A stretch of DNA of 21,225 nucleotides from Ruminococcaceae bacterium UBA3751 (GCA_002371215.1 DFGL01000012.1:1-21225); one strand, 5' to 3'; positions 7,683 to 15,572 are shown, counted from the first letter of the stretch. Notes: generated from the letters alone by a model not told the origin. Numbers and translations are program-made.

Positions 7683-9131
7683 ATGTATATTTCAAAAAAA
7701 GAAAAAGTGAATTACTATTTCGGCTTAACTGGTCAAAATATAGTATATTCGCTAATCGGCGGTTCATTTTTCACTTATTTCTTAACCGATATAGCGCTGT
7801 TTCCTACTCTTGCCGTAACGGTAATGCTCGTTATTATGAAGGTGTGGGACGGCGTTAACGACCCCGTCGTAGGCTCGTTTGTAGATAAGCATTCCTTCAA
7901 AAACGGCGAAAAACTCCGTCCGTTTTTAAAGTACACTCCGCTTCCCGTCGGTCTGTTCACGGTGCTTATGTTCGTCGTGTTCTCAACAAAAGAAAGCCTT
8001 CTCTGGCTCAGAATAGCGTATTTTGTAATAATGTACATCTGCTGGGATTTATCCTATACCTTCCAGGACGTTTCAATCTGGGGAATCACCGCCTGCGTTT
8101 CGCCCGATTCCAACGAGCGTGACCGCTTCGTTCAGTGGGCGAGAACCTTCGGCTCAATCGCATACGGCATTTTCAGTATGGGAATTCCTATGGTGCTTGA
8201 AATCGTTGTTAATAAAACGGGCTCAACTATGCGTCTTATGGTTGTCGTTTTTGCAATAATATTCGGACTCGGCGGCTCAATGCTCAGCCTCAGATGTTAT
8301 CAGGCGCAGGAGAGAATCAGGGTAAACGTAAACGAGCAGCAGGAAAGCCTTCGCGAAAGCTTCTCGCTTCTCTTCAAGAATAAGATGATGCTTCTTGTAA
8401 CCGCGTCAAACCTTCTCGGAGCGCTCGCCTTCGGAAATAATCTTGTAACGTATTTCTTTAAATACAAAATCCCCGCTAATTTCCTCGGCGGCGACGGTAT
8501 TCTCGGCGCAATCGGAGCGCTCGGCTTAACTACGATTTATGCAGCGATTACGGGCGGTCCGGGCTTTATCGGTATGATGCTTGCGGATAAGATGAAAAAG
8601 TGGTTTAAAAACTACGTTAACGTTCTTATCTTTATGCAGGTTTGCAATATCGTTGTAAGGGTAATAGCGTTCTTTATCGGCTTTGAGGGAAAGAATCTCT
8701 GGATTTCAATGCTTCTTGTAGGTCTTGGCTGTATTCCCAACGGCGCAACCTCAATCGCGCAGACGGCTATCTTCTGCGACAGCATTGACTATATGGAATA
8801 TAAAACGGGAAAACGTACGGAGGGCATTACCTTCTCCATTCAGACCTCGTTTACAAAAATTTCAAGCGGAATTACTATGGGGCTCTCAACCCTTGCGCTT
8901 CATATTCTTAAATATAAGGCAATCCCTGATGACGCGGCAGTTTTCGTAGGAACTCAGAGTGCGGCGTTTGAAAAGTGGATTTGGCCGCTTGTAATGCTGA
9001 CTCCCGCTGTTGCAAGCCTTGCGTTTATCGTTCCGCTCCTCTTTATTCACTATACTCCCGAGGAGCGCGCAAAGGTAGAGGCAACTCTTAAAGAAAGACG
9101 CGCAGCGGAAAACAACTCAACTGAAGATTAA
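7683..9131 (+). CDS. GPH-family (MelB-type) sugar:cation symporter
   Basis: The 482-residue membrane protein has about twelve hydrophobic segments and belongs to the glycoside-pentoside-hexuronide:cation symporter branch of the major facilitator superfamily. The signature KVWDGVNDPVVGSFVD contains D56, N59 and D60, matching the cation-site residues of melibiose permease. A further aspartate, D129 in QDVSIW, matches the fourth site. Cation-driven uptake of a sugar or glycoside is therefore likely. The cation and the sugar cannot be told from the sequence, and no glycoside hydrolase is adjacent to suggest a substrate. AGAGAG precedes the ATG. The gene lies downstream of the aquaporin and ends at the terminator 9137-9164. 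Confidence 0.9.
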   Translation: MYISKKEKVNYYFGLTGQNIVYSLIGGSFFTYFLTDIALFPTLAVTVMLVIMKVWDGVNDPVVGSFVDKHSFKNGEKLRPFLKYTPLPVGLFTVLMFVVFSTKESLLWLRIAYFVIMYICWDLSYTFQDVSIWGITACVSPDSNERDRFVQWARTFGSIAYGIFSMGIPMVLEIVVNKTGSTMRLMVVVFAIIFGLGGSMLSLRCYQAQERIRVNVNEQQESLRESFSLLFKNKMMLLVTASNLLGALAFGNNLVTYFFKYKIPANFLGGDGILGAIGALGLTTIYAAITGGPGFIGMMLADKMKKWFKNYVNVLIFMQVCNIVVRVIAFFIGFEGKNLWISMLLVGLGCIPNGATSIAQTAIFCDSIDYMEYKTGKRTEGITFSIQTSFTKISSGITMGLSTLALHILKYKAIPDDAAVFVGTQSAAFEKWIWPLVMLTPAVASLAFIVPLLFIHYTPEERAKVEATLKERRAAENNSTED

Positions 9132-9136
9132 TAAAT

Positions 9137-9164
9137 AAAAGCCATTGTTTTTCAATGGCTTTTT
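9137..9164. terminator. Bidirectional terminator between the symporter and the small - strand gene
   Basis: AAAAGCCATTG (9137-9147) pairs perfectly with CAATGGCTTTT (9153-9163) around a five-T loop. The A and T runs on either side give a T tract on both strands. It closes the + strand symporter gene and lies two bases beyond the stop of the convergent small gene at 9166-9333. Confidence 0.92.
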
Positions 9165-9165
9165 C

Positions 9166-9333
9166 TTATACCTCGTGTTCTTCTCCCCATTCCTTGCTGT
9201 ATTCAACGTTTTCTTCTGAAGGGACGGGGACTCTCATTTCAGTTTCTCCGTCGGGCTGAACGGTAGGGTTTGTAACGGACTCAGCGTACCTGTTTAAAAT
9301 TTTTTTATTCGCTTTTAAGTATTTCTTTTTCAT
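9166..9333 (-). CDS. Small protein, 55 residues, resembling DUF3787 / CDIF630_02480-type spore surface proteins
   Basis: A complete small gene on the - strand, too short for many gene finders. AAGGAG lies five bases before the ATG (start at 9333), the TAA is at 9166-9168, and the terminator 9137-9164 follows at once. The product begins MKKKYLKANKKILNRY and ends with an acidic tail. The segment RVPVPSEENVEYSKEWGEEH resembles, from memory, the conserved end of the short clostridial family DUF3787 (PSE, then a V and a KEW motif). I see no signal peptide or membrane segment. A sigma-G-like promoter can be drawn upstream (9369-9397). The gene itself is well supported; the family call is tentative. 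Confidence 0.75.
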   Translation of the reverse strand: MKKKYLKANKKILNRYAESVTNPTVQPDGETEMRVPVPSEENVEYSKEWGEEHEV

Positions 9334-9368
9334 ATTTACTCCTTAATTTATAGTAGATATTGCATTAA

Positions 9369-9397
9369 TATTATGCTATAATTAATATGAATTATTC
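9369..9397 (-). promoter_or_regulatory. Possible sigma-G-like promoter for the small - strand gene
   Basis: Read on the - strand, GAATA (9397-9393) and CATAATA (9375-9369) are 17 bases apart. This is close to the sigma-G pattern GMATR / CATNMTA, which usually has 18. Transcription would start about 30 bases before the ATG at 9333. The region is AT-rich, so chance is a real alternative. It overlaps the + strand promoter of the protease gene. Confidence 0.35.
9374..9382 (+). promoter_or_regulatory. Extended -10 promoter for the protease gene
   Basis: TGCTATAAT is an extended -10 element (TGn plus a perfect TATAAT). No good -35 box lies 16-18 bases upstream, as is usual for extended -10 promoters. 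Transcription would start near 9389, leaving a short leader with the strong site GGAGGTGA (9401-9408) before the ATG at 9413. Confidence 0.65.
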
Positions 9398-9412
9398 TGC
9401 GGAGGTGATAAG

Positions 9413-12400
9413 ATGACTAAAAAGCTCAGAGCGATTATTGCTGTAATCGCTGCTTTTGCCGTTGTTTTTCCCGCCGTGTTTATATCTTATGATACCGATG
9501 CCGCCGCCCCCGTTTCCGCTTCCGAGCAGTTTTACGGCGACCTTTCGGAAATGCTTCATAATTACGATAAAGACCTTACGAAAGAGGATTTAAAAAATGA
9601 GTACGGAATGGCGCGTCTTGTGGTTACCTCGTGGAACGGAAAAAAGTACGGCGCGATAGACTGCGCGTACGATAAGAGCGAGGATATAGCAGTTCTCCAG
9701 TATTCCTCTCCCGAAAAGGCAAAGTCCGCCGCAGTGCGAATGAACGCCGAGGGAATGCAAGCCAATCCCGATACTCCCGTATATCTCGATTCAGCCGAAA
9801 AATGCACTATGTCCCCGAACGACAGCAATGCCCTCGGAGTTAATTCTTATCTTGATAATTTTGAAATGGTGCAGGATAACGTTGTAGTAGCAGTTATCGA
9901 TACGGGCGTTATGTTTGACCATTCGGACCTTGAGGGACGCTTCACTTCGGAGGGCATTGACCTTTCGGGCGATAATATGACCAATGCCTATTATGACGTT
10001 GACGAAACGGGAGACCATTACGGCCACGGTACCTCCGTTTGCGGAATTATTGCCGATAACACACCCGATAAGGTTAAAATCCTGCCGATAAAGGTCGTTC
10101 CTTTCGGAATTGATTATGCAACCTCCTCGTCGATTTCAGCAGCGATTAACTACGCGGTTGATTACGGCGCAAAGGTAATCAGCATATCTGTTTCGGGCGC
10201 CGGCTATGTAAACAGCTATCAGAAGGTTATGAATAATGCGCTCTCAAAGGGCGTATGTATATGCGCAAGCGCAGGCAATTCAAGCGAGGAAATAACGGAG
10301 CGTTATCCCGCCTGCCTTGACGGAGTAATAACCGCTTCGGCGCTTGACGGTACGTATTCTCAGATTGCCTCGTATTCAAACTACGGCGACGTTATTGATT
10401 TCTGCGCTCCGGGGTATAAGATTAACAGTACCTTCCCGCTAAACGGCGAATCCTCCTATAAAGCGGTCAGCGGTACTTCGTTTTCTGCTCCGTTTATCGC
10501 CTCTCTCTGCGCTGATATAAAATGCGTTGATTCCTCAATGAGTAAGGACGAGGTCTATCAGACCCTCTGTGATTTTTCAGTGGATTTGGGCGAAAGCGGG
10601 CGCGATAAATATTACGGTAACGGTATGCCGTACCTCGGAAATATGCAGTATTCGGGCGAGGGCTACAGCTATTCAATCCCTCAGGGAACGCTCAGTCTTA
10701 CCTCCATACCGGATTACACTCAGGAAAACCGACCCTGGGCGCGGTTTGCAACAAAAATGACTCAGGTCAATATAGCAAACAGCGTTGAAAGGGTAGGCGA
10801 TTACGCATTTTACAATATGCGAAAAGCAAATTTTACAATGCCTGATAACTTTAAGAGCGTTGGCGATTATTCCTTCTTCTGCTGCAGAAATCTTAGTGAA
10901 ATCAGCTTTGGCATAGACGTTGAAGGTATAGGCTATAAAGCCTTTGCAAATACTAATGATTTAACTATAAACGGCTACGGCAACACCCCCGCTGAATCAT
11001 ATGCCGCAAGCCAAAATATAAGGTTTAATTCTCTCGGCTGCAACCACGATTATTTCCGCGAGGCGTTTACTCCCGAAGGTGAGGAGCCGTATATTCTCTG
11101 TACCTGTTACGTCTGCGGAGATACCTCGAGGGAAAAATACAAGGCGCCGCTGCCCGTACTGAGAGGAACCTGCGGTTACGGAGTGAACTATACTCTTGAC
11201 GCGCTCGGAAGATTAAAGATTTACGGTACCGGCGCGATGTTCGATTACAGCTGCAGAGAAGCGCCGTGGTACGGTAAACGCGATGAAATCAAGATTCTTG
11301 AAATAACCTCGGGCGTTTATTCCGTATCGCCTTACGCCTTTTACGGCTGCGACAGTATTATCAAGGTTTACGCCGCTAATGACAGCGAGTATTTTTCAAG
11401 CGATGAGGTATCGCTTATGAACAAGGCGGGGAATGAGCTGATATTAACCTTTGCCCATACGTATTACGTTCTCCCGTCGGGCATTGATACTCTTTCGGCA
11501 ACCGCCTTCATCGCAGCGGGGAATATAGCGCTTCACAGCAACGGTAATTTTACTGTTGAAAACTCGCTGATATATGATAAAAACGGAAATATAGTCGCGG
11601 CGCTTCCCGATTACAGAGAGAGAACGCTAACTATTAATAAGCAGATAGAAGTTAAGCCTTACGCCTTTATTCTCTGTGAATATCCGCAGCGGCTTGAAAG
11701 CGATATTGTTGATTTAACGGTTGGTGAATATGCGCTCGGCTACGTGTTTAACGGCGCAATTACCAAGCATAGCTTTACCGTAAGCGCCTGCGCTGAAAAC
11801 GGCGCTATGCTCTATGCTCAGAGCAACGGCTTTGATACGGAAATTAGCTCGTTTAAATGCGGCGATAATATGACCTATTCATACGACGAAAGCTCAAATA
11901 CGTTAAGGCTCAGCGGAATGGGGGATATGTACATTTATTCCTCTGCCGAAAGCATACCGTGGTACGGCATTATCCCCGATATAACAACGCTTGAAATAGG
12001 CGACGGCGTACTTTCCGTTTCGCCGTATTCCTTCAGCGGAGCCGACGGGCTGTACTATCTTACAATGCCGCTGTCGCTCAAAGCCCCCGAGGATGAAACT
12101 ACCTGGAGCGGCTGCGAAGCGATTAAGTATTTAACCCTTACTCTCGGAACGGGCGTTATGGATGATTACGACGGTGTAAACGGGGAAGAGATTTACCGCT
12201 TAACTCCGTGGTTTCTCAGTAAGGCAACTATAAAGGAATTCAGTATGGACAGCAGGGTGAGGTATATCGGAAAAACCGCCTTCCGCGGCTTCTCGGCAAT
12301 CAGCGAACTCAAGCTTGACTGTATTGAGGAAATAGGTGAGGACGCCTTCCTCGCCTGCGCTAAACTGAAGGCGGTAACGATTTATTCAAAGGACGCCGTC

Positions 12401-13027
12401 CTTCCCGATTACTGTATTCTTTCATATAAGGCAACGACGAAAAAGCTGTATCCGAGAGTGACCGTTACCGCTTATTGCGACAGCACGGCTAAGGATTACT
12501 GCACCCGCCTCGGCGCAACGCTTATTCCTCTCGGCTGCGGCCATTCAAGGGATATTACGTTACTCAGCGAGGAGAGCGACGACGCTCATATTTCAAAGAC
12601 GTATTACTGCGCGGATTGCGGCGAAGAATTTACCGAAACTCAGTATATCAACGCTTCCCTCAGCGGTACGGTTAAAACCGCGGCAGGAGCGCCGGTTAAT
12701 GACGCCTGCGTAACTATTGCGGGCGTTACGGCTCTTACAAACGGCAGCGGTGAATATGCTCTTCCTGATGATGTTCCTTGCGGTAACGCAGAAATAAGCG
12801 TCAGTGTAAACGGCGTCAGGGTTTATTCCGACAGCGTGCATATTTCCCCGGAAATTACCACAGCTGATATTACCTTCAGCTATGCGGATTATATTTCGGA
12901 CGGAGTTATAAACGCTAAGGATTACGCCTTCGCGCTGAAAAACGGATTTAACGGTAAGGAGCTGTTTGATTACGGCATAATTAACGCTGCCGATAATCAT
13001 ACTGAATTAAAAGCTGATGAAAACTAA
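9413..13027 (+). CDS. Large secreted subtilisin-like serine protease (S8) with BspA-type repeats and dockerin-like tail
   Basis: A 1,204-residue exported protein. Residues 1-37 are a signal peptide. The S8 domain (~155-390) has an intact triad: D163 in VIDTGV, H205 in HGTSVCGI and S356 in GTSFSAP, with oxyanion N289 in SAGNS. Residues ~455-545 and ~925-1010 contain LRR_5/BspA-like strands (VGDYAF, IGKTAF, IGEDAF). Two long related blocks start at C587 and C816 (CG, then a YxxD strand, SGxG-type turn, PWYG, VYSVSPYAF). Two Cys/His motifs, C-x-H then C-x2-C-G, begin at C543 and C1042. A carboxypeptidase regulatory-like beta domain (~1081-1157) precedes a pair of DGVINAKD / GIINAAD motifs (~1158-1198), like a degenerate dockerin. 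It probably acts outside the cell on proteins or host polymers. Its last 11 bases overlap the next gene. Confidence 0.92.
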   Translation: MTKKLRAIIAVIAAFAVVFPAVFISYDTDAAAPVSASEQFYGDLSEMLHNYDKDLTKEDLKNEYGMARLVVTSWNGKKYGAIDCAYDKSEDIAVLQYSSPEKAKSAAVRMNAEGMQANPDTPVYLDSAEKCTMSPNDSNALGVNSYLDNFEMVQDNVVVAVIDTGVMFDHSDLEGRFTSEGIDLSGDNMTNAYYDVDETGDHYGHGTSVCGIIADNTPDKVKILPIKVVPFGIDYATSSSISAAINYAVDYGAKVISISVSGAGYVNSYQKVMNNALSKGVCICASAGNSSEEITERYPACLDGVITASALDGTYSQIASYSNYGDVIDFCAPGYKINSTFPLNGESSYKAVSGTSFSAPFIASLCADIKCVDSSMSKDEVYQTLCDFSVDLGESGRDKYYGNGMPYLGNMQYSGEGYSYSIPQGTLSLTSIPDYTQENRPWARFATKMTQVNIANSVERVGDYAFYNMRKANFTMPDNFKSVGDYSFFCCRNLSEISFGIDVEGIGYKAFANTNDLTINGYGNTPAESYAASQNIRFNSLGCNHDYFREAFTPEGEEPYILCTCYVCGDTSREKYKAPLPVLRGTCGYGVNYTLDALGRLKIYGTGAMFDYSCREAPWYGKRDEIKILEITSGVYSVSPYAFYGCDSIIKVYAANDSEYFSSDEVSLMNKAGNELILTFAHTYYVLPSGIDTLSATAFIAAGNIALHSNGNFTVENSLIYDKNGNIVAALPDYRERTLTINKQIEVKPYAFILCEYPQRLESDIVDLTVGEYALGYVFNGAITKHSFTVSACAENGAMLYAQSNGFDTEISSFKCGDNMTYSYDESSNTLRLSGMGDMYIYSSAESIPWYGIIPDITTLEIGDGVLSVSPYSFSGADGLYYLTMPLSLKAPEDETTWSGCEAIKYLTLTLGTGVMDDYDGVNGEEIYRLTPWFLSKATIKEFSMDSRVRYIGKTAFRGFSAISELKLDCIEEIGEDAFLACAKLKAVTIYSKDAVLPDYCILSYKATTKKLYPRVTVTAYCDSTAKDYCTRLGATLIPLGCGHSRDITLLSEESDDAHISKTYYCADCGEEFTETQYINASLSGTVKTAAGAPVNDACVTIAGVTALTNGSGEYALPDDVPCGNAEISVSVNGVRVYSDSVHISPEITTADITFSYADYISDGVINAKDYAFALKNGFNGKELFDYGIINAADNHTELKADEN

Positions 13028-13463
13028 AATTCTTGTAAGCGCCTGTCTTTTGGGCGAAAACTGTAAATACAACGGAAAAAACAATAAAAACGAAGAGGTT
13101 ATCGCTCTCAGCGGGTATTTTGAATTAATACCCGTTTGTCCCGAATGCTTCGGTGGGCTTCCGATACCGAGAGTGCCGAGCGAAATCAAGGACGGCAGAG
13201 TATATTCAAAGGACGGCGCTGATTTAACAGATAACTTCTTAACGGGCGCGGAGCATACGCTTTATATAGCAAAAGAGAGCAACTGTCCCGCAGCGCTTCT
13301 TAAGGAACGCTCGCCGTCCTGCGGCTTCGGTACGGTATATGACGGCTCGTTCAGCGCAACGCTCTGCGAGGGTAACGGAATAACCGCACAGCTCCTTTCC
13401 GATAATGAAATCGCCGTTTTCGGCGAGAGTAAAGTAAAGAAATTAATTGAACTTTATTCATAA
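13017..13463 (+). CDS. DUF523 protein, TudS (thiouracil desulfurase)-like
   Basis: The 148-residue cytoplasmic protein matches the single-domain DUF523 (YbbK) family. Typical motifs are LVSACLLGENCKYNG near the start, CPECFGGLPIPR with C41 and C44, and SPSCGFG with C102. In the studied member TudS, conserved cysteines bind a [4Fe-4S] cluster that removes sulfur from 2-thiouracil. Here C10, C41 or C44, and C102 are the likely ligands. The activity of this copy is unproven. Its ATG lies inside the end of the protease gene (11-base overlap) and has no clear Shine-Dalgarno sequence, which suggests coupled translation. A DUF523 enzyme feeding uracil would fit pyrimidine salvage, but the link to the distant pyr genes is speculative. 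Confidence 0.88.
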   Translation: MKTKILVSACLLGENCKYNGKNNKNEEVIALSGYFELIPVCPECFGGLPIPRVPSEIKDGRVYSKDGADLTDNFLTGAEHTLYIAKESNCPAALLKERSPSCGFGTVYDGSFSATLCEGNGITAQLLSDNEIAVFGESKVKKLIELYS

Positions 13464-13471
13464 ATTGTTAA

Positions 13472-13500
13472 TTGACTTTAATTATTAAGTAAACTATAAT
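13472..13500 (+). promoter_or_regulatory. Sigma-A promoter for the lipoprotein-hydrolase unit
   Basis: TTGACT (13472-13477) and TATAAT (13495-13500) are 17 bases apart, a near-perfect sigma-A promoter starting nine bases after the DUF523 stop. The predicted start near 13507 gives a leader of about 39 bases with AGAGGTG (13535-13541) before the ATG at 13546. Confidence 0.88.
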
Positions 13501-13545
13501 GGCATTACAATCTATTAAATACTATTTTTTATACAGAGGTGTAAT

Positions 13546-14103
13546 ATGAAAAAAGCTTTGGTAATTATTCTTTCAATTGTAATGGTAATTGCTGCGTTTG
13601 CGGGCTGTTCCGCAAAAAAGAATAATAATGATCAGACGGGAGACCCTAAAAATACCTCCTCAGTAGCTGAAGAATGGCAGAAAACTACTATAACAACCGA
13701 TAACGCCAAAATCAGCAATAACGACGCTATTGAATATATCAAGAGCTATTCCGCAAAGGAGCTTTCCCTTACCGATGAGGAAATGAAGGAATGTGACTTT
13801 ATGTTCTCCGGAACGGGCGTTAAAATAAAGAACGATTACTACGTTAAGGTCAGCGCCATCGTAAAGCACGAGAAGGGAAAGGACGGCAACGGTAATCCGA
13901 TTTATACCTTTGATAACAAGGGCGAATACTATATCCGTTACGACGGTAAGCAGGTTCTTAAAAAGGATATGACTAAGAACACGAACGAATATACCGAGCT
14001 TAAGGCTAAAAAAATCCCTGAAAAAACAACCGCAAAGGCTGAAAAAACAACGGAAAAAGCTAAAGATACAACCGCAAAAGCCGAAAGCACAACTAAGAAA
14101 TAG
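13546..14103 (+). CDS. Lipoprotein of unknown function
   Basis: The 185-residue protein has a lipoprotein signal: MKKALVIILSIVMVIAAF, then the lipobox FAGC with the lipidated C21. It should be anchored to the outer face of the membrane. A polar linker (KKNNNDQTGDPKN) leads to a folded-looking middle part (~50-155). This has strands such as YYVKVSAIVKHEKG, TFDNKGEYYIRYDGK and QVLKKDM, compatible with a small beta domain. The last ~30 residues are a low-complexity tail built from K, A, E and TT units. I do not recognise a domain family. It has its own consensus promoter, and the hydrolase gene follows after nine bases, so they are probably co-expressed. Confidence 0.85.
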   Translation: MKKALVIILSIVMVIAAFAGCSAKKNNNDQTGDPKNTSSVAEEWQKTTITTDNAKISNNDAIEYIKSYSAKELSLTDEEMKECDFMFSGTGVKIKNDYYVKVSAIVKHEKGKDGNGNPIYTFDNKGEYYIRYDGKQVLKKDMTKNTNEYTELKAKKIPEKTTAKAEKTTEKAKDTTAKAESTTKK

Positions 14104-14112
14104 AGGCTGATT

Positions 14113-15063
14113 ATGAAAAAATCAACTAAGCTTGCCTTAGCGGGTATCGGCGCTGTTGCAGCGGCAGAAATTGCCGTTCACGCCTACCTTGACGTAATGT
14201 ATAAGGAAACTATCCCGAAGGGCTTATTCAAAATTATTCAGGAAAAAACCGACAACGGCGATTTAATCCCTCTCAGCAATATGTGCGAGGAGAGTATGAA
14301 ATGGGTTGACGCTCAGGACGTTGAAACCGTAACTATGCAAAGCGACAGAGGAGAAACCCTAAAGGGCTTCCTTCTTATGGCGGAGGAAAAAACGGATAAA
14401 TTCTGCCTTTTTGCCCACGGCTACCGCGCAAGCCACAGGGGAGACAGCGCCAACTTCTTTAAGTATTACCACGATATGGGCTTCAACTATCTTGCCGTTG
14501 ACCATACCGCCTCGGGCGAAAGCGAGGGCGACTGGGTAGGCTTTGATTATTATGAAAGTCAGGATATGCTAAAGTGGATTGACTATCTTATTGACCGCTT
14601 CGGCAGCGATATTACCGTAACTCTCCACGGCGTTTCAATGGGCGGCGCAACGGTTTGTCAGATGGCGGATAAGGTACCGCCTCAGGTTAAGCTCATTGTT
14701 GCGGACTGTCCGTATACAAGCGCTGTTGACGAGTTTACCTCAGTAGCAGAAGGCGTAGGCGTTAAGCATATAACGCCGTATCTCGTTAAGGGAATGAACT
14801 TCCTCAACAAACGTCTCGCAGGCTACGACCTTGCGGATACGGACGTAAGGGAAAGCGTTAAGAATTCAAGAGTTCCTATGCTCTTTATCCATGGCGGAAG
14901 CGACGATTTCGTTCCGACCCGTATGGGCGAGGAGCTGTACGACCTTTGCGAAAACGAAAAGGATATTTATATCGTTCCCCCCGCAAAGCACGCAGAAAGC
15001 ATCGTTCAGGATACAGAGGGCTATCTCGCTAAAGTAACAGAATTCATAAATAAATACATATAA
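14113..15063 (+). CDS. Alpha/beta hydrolase, membrane-anchored or exported
   Basis: The 316-residue protein has a hydrophobic N-terminus (MKKSTKLALAGIGAVAAAE) that is probably an uncleaved anchor or a signal peptide. The fold is an alpha/beta hydrolase of the YqkD/BEM46-like type. FAHGYRASHRGD contributes the oxyanion hole, GVSMGG holds nucleophile S175, GGSDDFVP holds acid D264 and AKHAES holds H293. The triad is complete, so it is likely an active esterase, lipase or peptidase-like enzyme; the substrate is unknown. The start follows GAGG and lies nine bases after the lipoprotein stop. The two products may both act at the cell surface. The unit ends in the terminator 15064-15089. Confidence 0.9.
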   Translation: MKKSTKLALAGIGAVAAAEIAVHAYLDVMYKETIPKGLFKIIQEKTDNGDLIPLSNMCEESMKWVDAQDVETVTMQSDRGETLKGFLLMAEEKTDKFCLFAHGYRASHRGDSANFFKYYHDMGFNYLAVDHTASGESEGDWVGFDYYESQDMLKWIDYLIDRFGSDITVTLHGVSMGGATVCQMADKVPPQVKLIVADCPYTSAVDEFTSVAEGVGVKHITPYLVKGMNFLNKRLAGYDLADTDVRESVKNSRVPMLFIHGGSDDFVPTRMGEELYDLCENEKDIYIVPPAKHAESIVQDTEGYLAKVTEFINKYI

Positions 15064-15089
15064 AAAAAGAGGGCAACGCCCTCTTTTTT
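15064..15089. terminator. Bidirectional terminator between convergent genes
   Basis: GAGGGC (15069-15074) pairs with GCCCTC (15078-15083) around an AAC loop. The A run before and the T run after extend the stem to about twelve pairs and give a T tract on both strands. It closes the + strand hydrolase gene and the - strand gene ending at 15111. Confidence 0.92.
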
Positions 15090-15093
15090 ATCT

Positions 15094-15128
15094 TAATTAA
15101 GAATTAAGAATTATGAATTATCAATTAT
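15094..15128 (+). repeat. Heptamer tandem repeat (GAATTAA type), copy 1
   Basis: Five 7-base units: TAATTAA, GAATTAA, GAATTAT, GAATTAT, CAATTAT. The same array, also five units, occurs at 18604-18638 in the same orientation. The repeat runs into the end of the - strand gene, providing its stop codon (15111-15113) and last few codons. It is a dispersed intergenic repeat of unknown function. Confidence 0.7.
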
Positions 15129-15572
15129 TCTTTCATTTATTTCCTTCTCAACCTTAATGAGTTTTTTCTTCGTCGTCATTCCGAATTCAACCGTAACAAC
15201 CTCGCCGTTTTTTAGGTGGATAATCAGGCTTGAATACCTGTCCGTAACGCTCTTTTTGAACGAAGGCTTTGTATCCTTGTAACTTTCAATCCGCTCTATC
15301 TCGTCAAAGCTGAAAACGTTTTCCTCATCAAGCCAGTTAAATTCAACCTTGCTCTCGGTAAGCTTAACGCCGTTTTTGATAATCTCCTTAGTCATCAGCG
15401 CGGCAATTACCGCTATAATTATTTCAATAACGAAAAAGCCAACAGTGAAAAAGCTTGCCTCCCGTATAATTCCGTAAACGGAAATTGCGAGAAATCCGAT
15501 AACGAAAATATCAAAAACTACCGCTAATATATGCATTGCGGGCGGCGCGGTACGAATAAATTTATCCTTCAT
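15111..15572 (-). CDS. Small membrane protein with cytoplasmic bacterial PH-like domain
   Basis: The 153-residue protein has two membrane segments (about residues 12-35 and 41-62, rich in I, V and F) with a short loop between. The soluble C-terminal part of ~85 residues has a strand pattern (KLTESKVEFNW, FSFDEIERIESYKD, SLIIHLKNGEVVTVEFG) like the bacterial PH-like domains of YcxB-type proteins. It probably sits in the membrane with this domain inside. No catalytic residues are evident and the function is unknown. The start overlaps the end of the pseudouridine synthase gene by 11 bases, with GGAAAG upstream, so it is translated from the same mRNA. The final codons lie inside a heptamer repeat. 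Confidence 0.8.
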   Translation of the reverse strand: MKDKFIRTAPPAMHILAVVFDIFVIGFLAISVYGIIREASFFTVGFFVIEIIIAVIAALMTKEIIKNGVKLTESKVEFNWLDEENVFSFDEIERIESYKDTKPSFKKSVTDRYSSLIIHLKNGEVVTVEFGMTTKKKLIKVEKEINERIIDNS

